Assembly (NCBI RefSeq): GCF_000725625.1 | Contig: NZ_JOHS01000010.1 | Coordinates: forward strand, 186,001-250,000 | Origin: Streptomyces sp. NRRL F-6676 | GTDB taxonomy: Bacteria; Actinomycetota; Actinomycetes; Streptomycetales; Streptomycetaceae | Reading direction: 5' to 3' | Length of the DNA: 64,000 bases | Shown: piece after piece, positions 23,943 to 33,298 of the stretch | Numbering within the stretch: the first letter of the stretch is position 1 | Layout: the number at the start of each line of letters is the position of its first letter | Notes under the pieces: model-generated | What the model was told of the DNA's origin: nothing | Databases searched by the model: none | The model's input: only the letters and a program-made list of their open reading frames with translations | Position numbers and translations under genes: made by a program

Positions 23943-24881
23943 TCAGGCCGACGGTTCTTCCCGCACAGCACCGATGCCCGGCCCGGGCGTGAGATCCGCC
24001 CCGGCGCGGATCAGGAGCGACCGCATCCACCGGTGCGCCGGATCGCCCGTCAGCCGCGGATGCCACAGCATCGGGTAGTCGAAGGAGGGGAACTGTTCCG
24101 GCGCCTCGGCCACGCGCAGCCCGGGTTCGCGCAGGAGGCCGACGAGGCGCCGGGGAACGATCGCGATCAACCGGGTACCGCGCACGGCGGCGGCAGCCGC
24201 GGCGAAATAGGGAACGGTCAACCCGGCGGGCGGGCGGACGCCGAGCCGATCCAGGTGCGCCTCCACCAGCATGTGGCCGCTCTCCAGAGCCGCCACACCG
24301 GCATGCGGATACGCCCCCAGGTCGGCCGACGTCAACCGGTCCCGGGTCAGCGGGTGGTCCTCGGCGAGCACGCACACGTGGTCCTCGGTGAACAGTACGT
24401 GTCTGGACAGCTGGGGCGGTGCCGACGCCGGGACGAACGCCATGTCGACACGGCCTCGTTCGAGATCGTCGAACGTGGTGGGACTCACCGGTTCCACGAC
24501 CAATGAGATTCCCTTTGCCTGCTCGAAGAAGGCCGAGAAAACTTTGTTTCCGACAACAGCCAGGAAGTAGTCGGACGCCGCTATGCGTATCAGTCCGTTC
24601 GCCGTCGAGGGATCGAAATTCTCCTCGGTCACCAGATTCCGCAGCCTGGGCAGGATGTCCGACAGTTCGGCCTGGATGTGACGGGCGCGCGGCGTAAGGG
24701 CGTAACCGGTGGAGGTCCGTACGAGCAACTCGTCGGCGAATGCCTCCCGCAGCCTGCTCAGGGTGCGGCTCATCGCCGACTGGCTGAGGTGGAAGCGGGC
24801 CGCCGCCCGCGAGACATGCCGCTCGTCCAGCAGCACGTCAAGTGCCTTGAGCAGATTCAGATCGACACTCTCGATATGCAT
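23943..24881 (-). CDS. LysR-family transcriptional regulator
   Basis: 312 aa from ATG 24881 (an in-frame ATG at 24890 would add three residues). The N-terminal winged helix reads DLNLLKALDVLLDERHVSRA followed by SQSAMSRTLSRLREAF, close to the NodD/NagR/SyrM branch. The C-terminal effector domain runs from about residue 90. No ribosome binding site precedes either ATG, and GTTAAT lies directly upstream, so a leaderless mRNA is possible. It is divergent from the aldehyde dehydrogenase gene, the classic arrangement for a LysR activator of that operon. An inverted repeat covers the start codons, suggesting autoregulation. Confidence 0.92.
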   Translation of the reverse strand: MHIESVDLNLLKALDVLLDERHVSRAAARFHLSQSAMSRTLSRLREAFADELLVRTSTGYALTPRARHIQAELSDILPRLRNLVTEENFDPSTANGLIRIAASDYFLAVVGNKVFSAFFEQAKGISLVVEPVSPTTFDDLERGRVDMAFVPASAPPQLSRHVLFTEDHVCVLAEDHPLTRDRLTSADLGAYPHAGVAALESGHMLVEAHLDRLGVRPPAGLTVPYFAAAAAAVRGTRLIAIVPRRLVGLLREPGLRVAEAPEQFPSFDYPMLWHPRLTGDPAHRWMRSLLIRAGADLTPGPGIGAVREEPSA

Positions 24882-24892
24882 GGCGTGCATAT
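24874..24892. promoter_or_regulatory. LysR-type inverted repeat overlapping the lysR start
   Basis: ATATGCATGGCGTGCATAT: perfect 7-bp arms with a 5-bp spacer, fitting the T-N11-A rule for LysR boxes. It covers both possible lysR start codons and is about 100 bp from the divergent dehydrogenase start. Confidence 0.6.
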
Positions 24893-24992
24893 TAACAGTG
24901 CTCGACATGCATTTGACGGCATGTCGGGTTGCGGTGGAAGGTCGATGTGGAGGCCCGCCGCGGGCATTCTTGAGCGTCCCTGGAGGACAGCG

Positions 24993-26504
24993 ATGAATCA
25001 CCGGAAGATTCCCTCGCCGGCAGAAACTCGGGCGGGACTGCCCGGAAACCACCCCGCCGAATACGGGTATTTCAGCGACGGCCAGTGGCTCACGGCCGAG
25101 GCCGGTACGTTCGAGGACCTCGACCCGTGGACCGGCCAGGTTTTCGCCACGGCGGCCCGTTGCGGGCGGGCGGAGACGGCGGCGGCGATCGCCGCCGCGG
25201 ACCGCGCCTTCCCGGCCTGGGCCCGGACCTCGCCGGCCGAGAAGGCCCGCATCCTGCGCAAGGCGGCGTCCATCGTGGAGCGGCGTCGTGACGAACTGGC
25301 CACCACCATGGCCAGGGAGACCGGAACCACACTGCTCAACGGCCGCTTCCAGCTCGACCTGGTCGTCCAGCTCATCGAACAGGCGGCGGGCTGGGCCTAC
25401 CTGCCCGCCGGTGAACTGCTGCGCTCCGACTTCCCGGACACCACACAGACCGTGGTGCGCCGCCCGCTCGGGGTGGTCGCGAGTTTCACCCCGTGGAACG
25501 GGGCGCAGATACTGGCCTGGCGGGCGATCCTCTCGCCGCTCGTCGCCGGAAACACGGTGGTGGTCAAACCCACCGAACTGGCGCCCGTCTCGGCGGGCAT
25601 CCAGGTCGCCGAGATCCTGCACGAGGCAGGTCTGCCGGCCGGGGTGGTCAACGTGGTGACGCACGGTCCCGGTGAAGCGGGCCCGATCGCCGACGAGATC
25701 TTCGAGAATCCCTCGGTGCGCTGCGTCAATTTCATCGGCAGCGTTCCTACCGGGCGCATGCTCGCCGAGCGCGCCGGCGCGGCGCTGAAGCGGTCGGTCA
25801 TGGAGCTCGGCGGGTACAACCCGCTGATCGTCCTGCACGACGCCGATCTCGACTACGCGGTGCGCGTGGCCGCGTTCAGCGCCTTCTTCCACCAGGGGCA
25901 GATCTGCCTCAACGCCCGCACGATCCTCGTCCACCACGACCTGTACGACGTGTTCGTCGAACGGCTGGTGGCCAGGACCAGTACCCTGCGGGCCGGCTCA
26001 CCGCTGGAGGAGGAGACCTTCATCGGGCCGCTGATCACGCGCGACGCCCTGCGCCGTGTCGACGAACGTGTGCGGGACGCCGTGGCGAAGGGGGCCCGGC
26101 TGCTGACGGGCGGCACCCACGACGGCCCGGTCTATGCCCCCACCATCCTGGCGGACGTACCGGACGACGCGACCGTCTCCACGGAGGAGACCTTCGGACC
26201 GGTGGTCGTCGTACGGTCGGTGCAGAGCGCCGACGAGGCCGTCGACCTCGCCAACCGCCTCGACTACGGGCTCACTTCGGCCATCATCTCCGGGGACACC
26301 CATCGCGCCGTCCGGCTGTCGGAGCGTATTCGGGCCGGCTCGGTACGTATCAACCTGCCCACCATCGACGACGAGATACAGGCGCCGATCGGTGGTGTGC
26401 GCGACAGCGGGTGGGGCCGCAGCGGGCCCCACTCCCTGCACGACTTCACCGACCAGATCGCCATCACCGTGCAGAGCGGTGAGCGCCGGCTCCCCTCCTT
26501 CTGA
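24993..26504 (+). CDS. Aldehyde dehydrogenase, aryl-aldehyde type
   Basis: 503 aa, ATG preceded by TGGAGGA. Full ALDH fold: FTPWNGAQILAWRAILSPLV, VVKPTELAP, the catalytic Glu in KRSVMELGGYNP, the nucleophile Cys in QGQICLNARTI, and EETFGPVVVVRSV. Sequence flavour (GNTVVVKPTE, FINFIGS-like, CLNAR) is closest to the benzaldehyde/vanillin/salicylaldehyde dehydrogenase group. It oxidises an aldehyde to the acid with NAD(P)+. It is followed after 57 bp by a zinc alcohol dehydrogenase and is divergent from LysR, so it is probably one half of an aryl-alcohol to aryl-acid route. Confidence 0.93.
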   Translation: MNHRKIPSPAETRAGLPGNHPAEYGYFSDGQWLTAEAGTFEDLDPWTGQVFATAARCGRAETAAAIAAADRAFPAWARTSPAEKARILRKAASIVERRRDELATTMARETGTTLLNGRFQLDLVVQLIEQAAGWAYLPAGELLRSDFPDTTQTVVRRPLGVVASFTPWNGAQILAWRAILSPLVAGNTVVVKPTELAPVSAGIQVAEILHEAGLPAGVVNVVTHGPGEAGPIADEIFENPSVRCVNFIGSVPTGRMLAERAGAALKRSVMELGGYNPLIVLHDADLDYAVRVAAFSAFFHQGQICLNARTILVHHDLYDVFVERLVARTSTLRAGSPLEEETFIGPLITRDALRRVDERVRDAVAKGARLLTGGTHDGPVYAPTILADVPDDATVSTEETFGPVVVVRSVQSADEAVDLANRLDYGLTSAIISGDTHRAVRLSERIRAGSVRINLPTIDDEIQAPIGGVRDSGWGRSGPHSLHDFTDQIAITVQSGERRLPSF

Positions 26505-26551
26505 GAGACACGGCTCCCCTCCTTCTGAGGCTCCCCTCCTTCTGAGAGACA
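26488..26551 (+). repeat. Three copies of an 18-23 bp repeat across the aldehyde dehydrogenase stop codon
   Basis: GGCTCCCCTCCTTCTGAG occurs at 26488, 26512 and 26529; the first and third also share the following AGACA. The first copy encodes the last residues and stop of the aldehyde dehydrogenase. The other two fill the gap before the alcohol dehydrogenase, and each repeats the TGA. Confidence 0.88.
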
Positions 26552-26561
26552 GGTGAACACC

Positions 26562-27737
26562 ATGTCCGCTGCACCGAATCTCCCATCCGGTCCAGGCAGG
26601 CGGAGTGCCACGGTGGGCGCGCGGCGTCGCGTCGCCGCCGCCGTGGTCGACGCCATCGGCGAACCCTTCACCCTTGCCGAGCTGGAGATCGACGCGCCGA
26701 GGGCCGACGAGGCCTTGGTACGCATCGATGCCGTCGGCGTGTGCCACGCCGACATCCAGGCGCGGACCGGAGCGCTGCCGGTCCCGGCGCCGCTGGTGGC
26801 CGGTCACGAGGGCACGGGAACGGTCGAGGAAGTGGGCGGTTCGGTGACCGCGATGCGGCCCGGCGACCGGGTCGTGCTGACCTTCGACTCGTGCGGGCGC
26901 TGCGGCCGGTGCCGGGCCGGCGTCCCCAGCCAGTGCGACCACTTCGTGTCCCGCAACTTCACCGCCGGCACCCGCGAGGACGGCACCGCACGCCTGCGGC
27001 GCGGCAGCGACCCGGTGAACGGAAACTTCTTCGGCCAGTCGGCGTTCGCCTCCTACGCTCTGGTGAACGAGCGCAACGCGGTCGTCGTCGACAGCGACCT
27101 GCCTCCGCATCTGCTCGCCCCCTTCGGCTGCGCGGTACAGACCGGGGCGGGCAGCGTACTGAACGTCCTCGCCCCCGCGGCCACGGCTCCGGTGGTGGTG
27201 ATCGGCGCCGGTGCCGTGGGCCTCTCGGCGGTGATGACGGCCGCACTGGAGGACCGCACGGTGATCGCCGTGGACACCCGCGACAGCCGCCTGGACCTGG
27301 CCTTGAAGGTCGGCGCCACGCATGTGGTCAACGCGTCCCGCGACGCCGCCGACGAAGCGGTCCGGTCCATACTCGGCGGCGGGGCCCCCTACATGCTGGA
27401 GAGCAGCGGATCTCCGGCGGCGCTGCGGGACGGAGTCCGGGCCCTCGCCACCGGCGGCACCATCGCCGTCGTGGGCACCGCCCAGGTGGGCGCCACGATT
27501 CCACTGGACGTCATGGACCTGGTCAATGGCAGCAAACGACTCGTCGGCGTCGTGGAGGGAGCCTCACGCCCCCAAGAACTCATCCCCCGCCTGGTGGCGA
27601 GGGCGGAACGCGGGGATCTGCCGGTCGAGCGGTTCGTGACCACCTTCCCGTTGAACGACGTCGCCGCCTGGAGCAAGGCGGCCGAGAGCGGGGAGGTCGT
27701 CAAGCCGGTCCTGCTGCCGGCCGCCGAACCAGCCTGA
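26562..27737 (+). CDS. Zinc-dependent alcohol dehydrogenase, aryl-alcohol type
   Basis: 391 aa from ATG 26562 (AGGTGA upstream; an in-frame GTG at 26553 would add three residues). Catalytic zinc ligands are in GVCHAD and GHEG; the structural zinc site has four cysteines, CGRCGRC followed by C in VPSQC. The Rossmann segment is VVVIGAGAVGLSAVM. The overall pattern resembles benzyl/aryl-alcohol dehydrogenases of the class III family, oxidising an alcohol to the aldehyde with NAD+. In one operon with the aldehyde dehydrogenase, it would complete alcohol to acid conversion. Confidence 0.92.
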   Translation: MSAAPNLPSGPGRRSATVGARRRVAAAVVDAIGEPFTLAELEIDAPRADEALVRIDAVGVCHADIQARTGALPVPAPLVAGHEGTGTVEEVGGSVTAMRPGDRVVLTFDSCGRCGRCRAGVPSQCDHFVSRNFTAGTREDGTARLRRGSDPVNGNFFGQSAFASYALVNERNAVVVDSDLPPHLLAPFGCAVQTGAGSVLNVLAPAATAPVVVIGAGAVGLSAVMTAALEDRTVIAVDTRDSRLDLALKVGATHVVNASRDAADEAVRSILGGGAPYMLESSGSPAALRDGVRALATGGTIAVVGTAQVGATIPLDVMDLVNGSKRLVGVVEGASRPQELIPRLVARAERGDLPVERFVTTFPLNDVAAWSKAAESGEVVKPVLLPAAEPA

Positions 27738-27787
27738 ACCGGTGCGGAGGAAAGGGTTCCCGCGAGGGCGGTGAACCCTGGCTGAAC

Positions 27788-27806
27788 GCCCTCCCAGAGG
27801 GAGGGC
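27788..27806. terminator. Hairpin between the alcohol dehydrogenase gene and tRNA-Arg
   Basis: Perfect 8-bp stem GCCCTCCC / GGGAGGGC with an AGA loop, between the convergent dehydrogenase gene (+) and tRNA (-). Confidence 0.6.
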
Positions 27807-27815
27807 TCTGCTGGG

Positions 27816-27888
27816 CGCCCCCGGCAGGACTCGAACCTGCGGCCAAGCGCTTAGAAGGCGCCTGCTCTATCCACTGAGCTACGGGGGC
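27816..27888 (-). tRNA. tRNA-Arg (anticodon UCU)
   Basis: 73 nt without encoded CCA. Acceptor stem GCCCCCG/CGGGGGC, D arm with AGCTCAGTGGATAGAGC, anticodon stem GGCGC/GCGCT (four pairs plus one G-T) around loop CTTCTAA, T arm GCAGG-TTCGAGT-CCTGC, discriminator G. The UCU anticodon reads the rare AGA (and AGG) codons. No integrase or direct att repeat was seen nearby. Confidence 0.96.
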
Positions 27889-28208
27889 CGATGTGGTGGC
27901 CTGTGTCGTGGCGCCCGGGTGTGGGGCGATCCGTGACCTCGCCGGGGACAAGGATAGGGCTCCCGAGCCCTTGTCCCTGTTGCTTCGCCTCCGTGGCTCG
28001 ATGTGGAGGTTCGGTGAAGCGGGTCCGATAATCGCAGGCAGGTACGAATCCTGCATCGCTTTTGGCCGCTCGCGCATCGGGTGTTGTGCACTCGTTATGC
28101 CTGGACTGTGCCTGTGTCCCGGTCGTCCTTTCCGTCCCGTGTGTCCAATCGGCGCGCAGAACCAGTTATATGCTTCAGAAAGACTGCAAAATTGGGCATT
28201 CTTCACAT
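27889..28208. other. Intergenic region between tRNA-Arg and dynA
   Basis: It must contain the tRNA promoter (reading left) and the dynA promoter (reading right). AT-richer stretches at about 28160-28205 (GTTATATGCTTCAGAAAG, AAAATTGGGCATTC) precede the dynA start. I see no coding sequence and no clear hairpin. Confidence 0.5.
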
Positions 28209-29819
28209 GTGGTGACCTTGGACGTACGGCCCCAGCTGCTCGACGCACTCTCCGCCCTGCGCGACCGTGTGGCCGCCGCACGCTTTCCGCTCCCCCTCGC
28301 GGGAGCGCCACGCGCGCGTGCGAACCGGGACGAACTCCTCGCGCAACTCGACGACTATCTGGTGCCCCGATTGCGTCAACCAGAGGCGCCGTTGCTTGCC
28401 GTGGTGGGCGGTTCCACCGGCGCCGGAAAGTCGACGCTCGTCAACTCCCTGGTGGGCCGCAAGGTCAGTGAGGCCGGCGTCCTGCGGCCCACCACTCGGA
28501 CCCCCGTGCTGGTGTGTCACCCCGAGGACCACCACTGGTTCAGCGGCATGCGCGTCCTGCCCGAACTCGGCCGCGAATGGCTGCCCCGCACGGAGACCGG
28601 CGACGACGACCTGCCCTCCCTCGCCGACCAGGACCAGCGCGTGCTGCGCATCGAGACCGCCGAGACACTGCCGCCCGGGCTCGCCCTCCTCGACGCCCCC
28701 GACATCGACTCGCTCATCGCCGGCAACCGCACGCTCGCCGCCGAACTGATCTGTGCCGCCGACATCTGGATCATGGTCACCACCGCCGCGCGGTACGCCG
28801 ACGCCGTCCCCTGGCATCTGCTGCGCACCGCCAAGGAGCAGCAGGCCACGCTCGTCACCGTCCTGGACCGCGTCCCGCACCAGGTCGTCTCCGAGGTGTC
28901 GCGGCAGTACGCCGCCCTGCTCACAAAGGCCGGACTCGGCGACGTGCCCCGCTTCACCGTGCCCGAACTGCCCGAGTCCGCCTGGGGCGGCGGCCTGCTG
29001 CCCGCCACCGCCGTCGCGCCGCTGCGCTCCTGGCTCACCCATCTCGTGCAGGATCCGGCCACCCGGACCGCCGCCATGGCCCGTACCGCCCACGGAGCGC
29101 TGGGCTCCCTCGACTCCCGGCTGCCCGAGCTGGCCGGCGCCGCCGCCGCGCAGTACGCCGCCGCGCTCCGGCTCACCGCCGCCGTCGACGGGGCGTACGA
29201 CAGCGAGTACGCGCGCGTGCGGGGCCGTTTGCAGGCCGGTGCCGTGCTCGCCGGTGACGCGTTGAAGCGGTGGCGCAGCTTCCCCCTGGACTGCACCGCC
29301 CGGGAACTGCTCGACGCCCTGGTGGAGAGCCTCGGCGCGCTCCTCCTGTGCGCCGTCACCGCCGCCGACGAACGCATCGACGAGGCCTGGCGCCTCGAAC
29401 CGGCCGCCGACGCCCCCGAGCTCTGCGGGCACGACCCCGCCGCCGACCACACCGAGCACCGGATCGGCCTGGCGGTACGGCGCTGGCGGCGCGTCCTGGA
29501 GGAGTACGCCGAGGAGGAGGCGCGCGACCTCGACCGGAGCGTGGCGCCGGACGCCGAGGTGGTGGCCGCCCTGGTCGCCACCGCGCTGCTCGGCGGCCGC
29601 CGGGCGCGCTCCGCGGGCGAGCGGCTGGCCGAGCGGATCGGCGCCCACGGGGCCCTGCGGCTGCGCGACCGGGCCGCACGGCTGCTCTCCGACTACGTCG
29701 ACAGGGTGCTGCACACCGAGCGGGAGCGCCGGCTCGCCCCGCTCGACGCCCTGGAGGTCCATGCCGAGCCCCAGGCGGAGCTCATCGCCGCGTTGTCCCT
29801 ATTGCAGAAGGAGAGGTGA
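28209..29819 (+). CDS. dynA: Dynamin-like GTPase, DynA type
   Basis: 536 aa. GTG GTG at 28209/28212 gives [14 protein letters not shown] or one residue less; no strong ribosome binding site. The P-loop [17 protein letters not shown] is at about residues 66-82, switch II is LLDAPDIDS, and the rest is largely helical, as in bacterial dynamin-like proteins. It overlaps or abuts a second GTPase gene with two membrane segments. In S. venezuelae the dynA-dynB pair stabilises FtsZ rings at sporulation septa, and the order dynA-dynB-ssbB as I remember it is kept here. Orthology is inferred from this order and the architecture. Confidence 0.85.
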   Translation: MVTLDVRPQLLDALSALRDRVAAARFPLPLAGAPRARANRDELLAQLDDYLVPRLRQPEAPLLAVVGGSTGAGKSTLVNSLVGRKVSEAGVLRPTTRTPVLVCHPEDHHWFSGMRVLPELGREWLPRTETGDDDLPSLADQDQRVLRIETAETLPPGLALLDAPDIDSLIAGNRTLAAELICAADIWIMVTTAARYADAVPWHLLRTAKEQQATLVTVLDRVPHQVVSEVSRQYAALLTKAGLGDVPRFTVPELPESAWGGGLLPATAVAPLRSWLTHLVQDPATRTAAMARTAHGALGSLDSRLPELAGAAAAQYAAALRLTAAVDGAYDSEYARVRGRLQAGAVLAGDALKRWRSFPLDCTARELLDALVESLGALLLCAVTAADERIDEAWRLEPAADAPELCGHDPAADHTEHRIGLAVRRWRRVLEEYAEEEARDLDRSVAPDAEVVAALVATALLGGRRARSAGERLAERIGAHGALRLRDRAARLLSDYVDRVLHTERERRLAPLDALEVHAEPQAELIAALSLLQKER

Positions 29820-29824
29820 CCGGG

Positions 29825-32218
29825 GTGACCGCCGTCACTGACCGCACGGACCACGCCCCAGAACGGCCCGGAGGACCCGGCGACCCGGGGGGCCCGGACG
29901 GCGAACCCTCGGAGAACCGGGCGGGGCGGGAGACCGCGCCGGACGCCGTACGGACGAAACCGGAGGAACCGGAGGAACCGGAGAAACCGGAGGAACCGGA
30001 GAGGGAGGCGCGGGGGCAGGAGGAGCGGGAGCACGGCGTGCTGAAGGACCGGAGCGGCGACAGGGACAGGGGCGGGGACGGACACGGGGACAACGGTGGC
30101 GCCGGGGAGGGAGGCAACGGCGCCGACAAGGGCGCGCACGACGGCAAAGGCGTGAACGACAGCGGCACGGAAGCCTCCGGAGACCCCCGCGCGCACATGG
30201 CTCTCCAGCGTGCCCAGCCCGACCTCCGCAGGCCGCCGGAAAGCTCCCGGCCGGGCGGTCGGACGACACATGGGGGACGTCGTCCCGCGCTTGAGGACCG
30301 CCATTCCGCGCCCGAGGATCGTCATGCCGCCCCCGAGGGACGTCCTTCCGTGCCCGAGGGACGTCCTTCCGCCCCCGAGGGCCGTCATTCCGCGCCCGAG
30401 GGACGTCATTCCGCGCCCGAGGGACGTCCTCCCGTGCCGGCCCCCGAGGACGGCGACGGCGGTGACGCCTGGGACGACGGGCTGATCGCGCGGCGGGTGA
30501 CCGAGAAGACCGCCCCCCAGGAGACGCCGTCCGTCGTGGAGACCAGGAGCAGCGCCGTACGGCGGCCCGCCCCGCTCGCCTACGACGGCCGCCTGCGGTC
30601 GCGTCTCGACGCGCTGCGGGAACTCGTCGGGCTGTCGCGCACCCGGCTGGACAGCCGGACGCTCTCCGAGGCGAGCCGTGTCCTGGAGGAGGCGGCGGCA
30701 CGCCGCAGGCTCTCCGGGCAGCACACCGTCGTCGCCCTGGCCGGCGCGACCGGCAGCGGCAAGTCGGCGCTGTTCAACGCGCTCGCCGGGGTCGCGATCT
30801 CGGAGACCGGGGTGCGCAGGCCCACCACCGCCGCGCCCATCGCGTGCAGTTGGAGCGACGGCGCCGCGGCGCTCATCGACCGGCTCGGCATCCCCGGGCG
30901 GCTGCGCAGACGCCCCGTCCAGGGCCCCGACGGCGATCCGCAACTGCGCGGCCTCGTCCTGGTGGACCTCCCCGACCACGACTCGGCGGCCGTGGAACAC
31001 CGCGAGCAGGTCGACCGCGTCCTGGCGCTCGTCGACGCCGTCATCTGGGTGGTCGATCCGGAGAAGTACGCCGACGCCGTCCTGCACGAGCGCTATCTGC
31101 GGCCCATGGCGGGCCACGCGGAGGTCATGTTCCTCGTCCTCAACCAGGTGGACCGGCTCCCCGGGGAGGCCGCCGAACAGGTGCTCGACGATCTGCGGCG
31201 GCTGCTCGACGAGGACGGCGTCGCCCTCGGGGAGTACGGCGAGCCGGGCGCGACCGTGCTCCCGGTCTCCGCGCTCACCGGTGACGGCATCGGTGAACTG
31301 CGCGAGGCGCTCGGGCAGTTCGTGGCCGAACGCGGGGCCCCGGGCCGCCGGGTCTCGGCCGACGTGGACGCGGCCGCCGCGCGGCTGCGGCCGGTGTACA
31401 CCACGGGGCTGCGCGCCGGGCTCAGCGAGAACGCGCGCGACGAGTTCGCCGCGCGGCTCGCGGACGCCGTGGGCGCCACCGCGGCGGGTGAGGCGGCCGA
31501 GCGGGCCTGGCTGCGCAATGCCAACCGGGCGTGCGGAACGCCCTGGCTGCGGCTGTGGCGCTGGTACCAGGACCGGCGCGAACCCCCGACCGGACGGCTC
31601 CCGCTGCGTGCCCCAGCGGACGAGGAGGCGACCGCGCGGCAGCGCGTCGAGCAGGCGGTACGGACGGTGGCGGACCGGGCCGCGGCCGGGCTGCCCTCGG
31701 CCTGGGCGCAGGCGGTGCGCGAGGCCGCGGTGCGCGGGGCGCACGGGCTTCCGGAGGCGCTGGACGCGCTGGCCCTGCGCGCCGGTGCGCCGCCCGGGCG
31801 TCCGCCGCGGCCGGGCTGGTGGCCGGCGGCGGTGCTGGCGCAGGCCGCGATGACCCTGCTGCAAGTGGTCGGTGGGCTGTGGCTGCTCGGTCAGATCATC
31901 GGATTCATGTCGCCCAACCTCGGTGTGCCGGTGCTGCTGATGGCGCTGGGGATCGTCGGCGGTCCGGTGGTGGAGTGGAGCTGCCGGATGGCGGCACGGG
32001 GGCCGGCACGGCGGTACGGACTGGAGGCGGAACGCAGGCTGCGGGAGGCGGCCGCCGGGTGCGGACGGGCCCGGGTGCTGGACCCGGTGGCCTCCGAACT
32101 GCTGCGTTACCGGGAGGTGCGCGAGCAGTACGCCAGGGTCACGGGACCGGCCGGGGTCGCGGGCGGGGTGGGCACGGTGAGTGCGACGGGAGCCGGGACG
32201 GGGGACCGGGCGAGGTGA
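29825..32218 (+). CDS. dynB: Membrane-associated dynamin-like GTPase, DynB type
   Basis: 797 aa from GTG 29825 (a GTG at 29816 would overlap the dynA stop). Residues 1 to about 240 are disordered: acidic/Pro repeats, Asp/Gly stretches, then seven 7-residue repeats of APEGRHS type. The GTPase domain has GATGSGKSALFNALAG, switch II LVDLPDHDS, and NQVD in the G4 position. Two adjacent hydrophobic helices near residues 665-715 (LLQVVGGLWLLGQIIGF and VPVLLMALGIVGGPVVEW) would insert in the membrane. DynB is described as the membrane-bound partner of DynA at sporulation septa. It is translationally close to dynA. Confidence 0.85.
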   Translation: MTAVTDRTDHAPERPGGPGDPGGPDGEPSENRAGRETAPDAVRTKPEEPEEPEKPEEPEREARGQEEREHGVLKDRSGDRDRGGDGHGDNGGAGEGGNGADKGAHDGKGVNDSGTEASGDPRAHMALQRAQPDLRRPPESSRPGGRTTHGGRRPALEDRHSAPEDRHAAPEGRPSVPEGRPSAPEGRHSAPEGRHSAPEGRPPVPAPEDGDGGDAWDDGLIARRVTEKTAPQETPSVVETRSSAVRRPAPLAYDGRLRSRLDALRELVGLSRTRLDSRTLSEASRVLEEAAARRRLSGQHTVVALAGATGSGKSALFNALAGVAISETGVRRPTTAAPIACSWSDGAAALIDRLGIPGRLRRRPVQGPDGDPQLRGLVLVDLPDHDSAAVEHREQVDRVLALVDAVIWVVDPEKYADAVLHERYLRPMAGHAEVMFLVLNQVDRLPGEAAEQVLDDLRRLLDEDGVALGEYGEPGATVLPVSALTGDGIGELREALGQFVAERGAPGRRVSADVDAAAARLRPVYTTGLRAGLSENARDEFAARLADAVGATAAGEAAERAWLRNANRACGTPWLRLWRWYQDRREPPTGRLPLRAPADEEATARQRVEQAVRTVADRAAAGLPSAWAQAVREAAVRGAHGLPEALDALALRAGAPPGRPPRPGWWPAAVLAQAAMTLLQVVGGLWLLGQIIGFMSPNLGVPVLLMALGIVGGPVVEWSCRMAARGPARRYGLEAERRLREAAAGCGRARVLDPVASELLRYREVREQYARVTGPAGVAGGVGTVSATGAGTGDRAR
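30293..30439 (+). repeat. Seven 21-bp tandem repeats in dynB
   Basis: Seven contiguous units starting at 30293, 30314, 30335, 30356, 30377, 30398 and 30419, each GAGGGACGTCATTCCGCGCCC or a close variant. They encode 7-residue repeats in the disordered N-terminal region. Confidence 0.92.
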
Positions 32219-32270
32219 ACGGGTGCCGCGCGAGGTGACCGGGTGCCGCGCGAGGTGAACGGACGCCCCG
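32211..32270 (+). repeat. Three 20-bp tandem repeats at the dynB stop
   Basis: Units CGAGGTGAACGGGTGCCGCG (32211-32230), one-base variant (32231-32250) and a diverged copy (32251-32270). The first unit contains the dynB stop codon. Confidence 0.85.
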
Positions 32271-32516
32271 CGAAAGGGGGGGGCGAAGGCAACCGCGGGG
32301 AGGCGGGCTCACTCGTCCGGGTGACGGAGATATCCACAGCCGGGCGGTCGTCCACAGCCCTCAGCGGGATGCGGCCGGCGGAGGCAGTCTGAATTCCGCG
32401 GCGCTCGCGACGGAGGCGGGCAGCCGCGGCAGACACCACCGTGCGGGAGGGACCCGTGCGTGGATCCGCCGTCCCGCCGGCCCTCGCCGGGCGGGGCGGT
32501 GAGGGAGGGGTACGGC

Positions 32517-33044
32517 ATGAACGAGACGACTGTGTGCGTGGTCGGCAACGTCGCCACGCAACCGGTGTTCCGCGAATCCGCTTCCGGCGCGTCGGCGCGC
32601 TTCCGGCTGGCGGTGACGGCGCGGTACTGGGACCGCGAGAAGAGCGCGTGGGCGGACGGTCACACCAACTTCTTCACGGTGTGGGCCCGCCGGGCACTGG
32701 CCGCCAACGTCGGCGCGTCCCTGTCGGTGGGCGATCCGGTGCTCGTCCAGGGCCGGCTGAGGGTGCGCACGGAGCAACGCGACGGACAGAACTGGGCCTC
32801 CGCGGACCTGGACGCGAGCGCGATCGGCCACGACCTGGCACGGGGTACCTCGGCCTTCCGGCGGGCGTCGAGGCCCGAGACATCCCAGGGAACGGCGGCA
32901 CAGGCGACGGGGGACCAGGGGACCGGAACGCAGGCGGCGGAGGCCCGGGCGGAGCCCGTCTGGGAGACGGAACCGGCCGGTGACCCGGCGGCGGATCCGG
33001 GGCTCAGGGCCCAACAGCGGCCGGTGGCCGCAGGGGTGACGTGA
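32517..33044 (+). CDS. ssbB: Single-stranded DNA-binding protein, SsbB type
   Basis: 175 aa, ATG after GGGAGG. The N-terminal OB fold (1 to about 110) has TVCVVGNVATQPVF, RFRLAVTARYWDRE, FFTVWARRALAANVG and LVQGRLRVRTEQRDGQ. The C-terminal region is a Gln/Thr/Ala/Glu-rich tail without the acidic DDDLPF-type tip that essential SSBs use to bind partners. That separates it from the replication SsbA. In S. coelicolor the paralogue SsbB acts in chromosome segregation during sporulation, and its location beside the dynamin pair here fits. It has its own upstream region of about 300 bp. Confidence 0.9.
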   Translation: MNETTVCVVGNVATQPVFRESASGASARFRLAVTARYWDREKSAWADGHTNFFTVWARRALAANVGASLSVGDPVLVQGRLRVRTEQRDGQNWASADLDASAIGHDLARGTSAFRRASRPETSQGTAAQATGDQGTGTQAAEARAEPVWETEPAGDPAADPGLRAQQRPVAAGVT

Positions 33045-33298
33045 GGTCGGCACGGGCCGGCCGGGGCGGCGGCGTCCGCCCGGCAAGACCTCGATAAGTC
33101 CTCGATAAGCGCAGCTCACGCACAACCTGTGGGCGGGATAACGATTCCGAGTCGGATCAGCCGCGCGAGGAGGTGACCGGGAAGAGTGGCGTCCCCGCGT
33201 CCCTAGGATGCCGGGCATGGCTCACGGGGCTCGTGAGAACGCCGGCGGGACCGCTCCCTGCCCACGTCAAGGAAGCCTCGTACTAAGGGGGATTGGTT

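Noticed and set aside
27816..27888. Possible integration site at tRNA-Arg
   Set aside because: No integrase, excisionase or second copy of the tRNA 3' end was found on either side.
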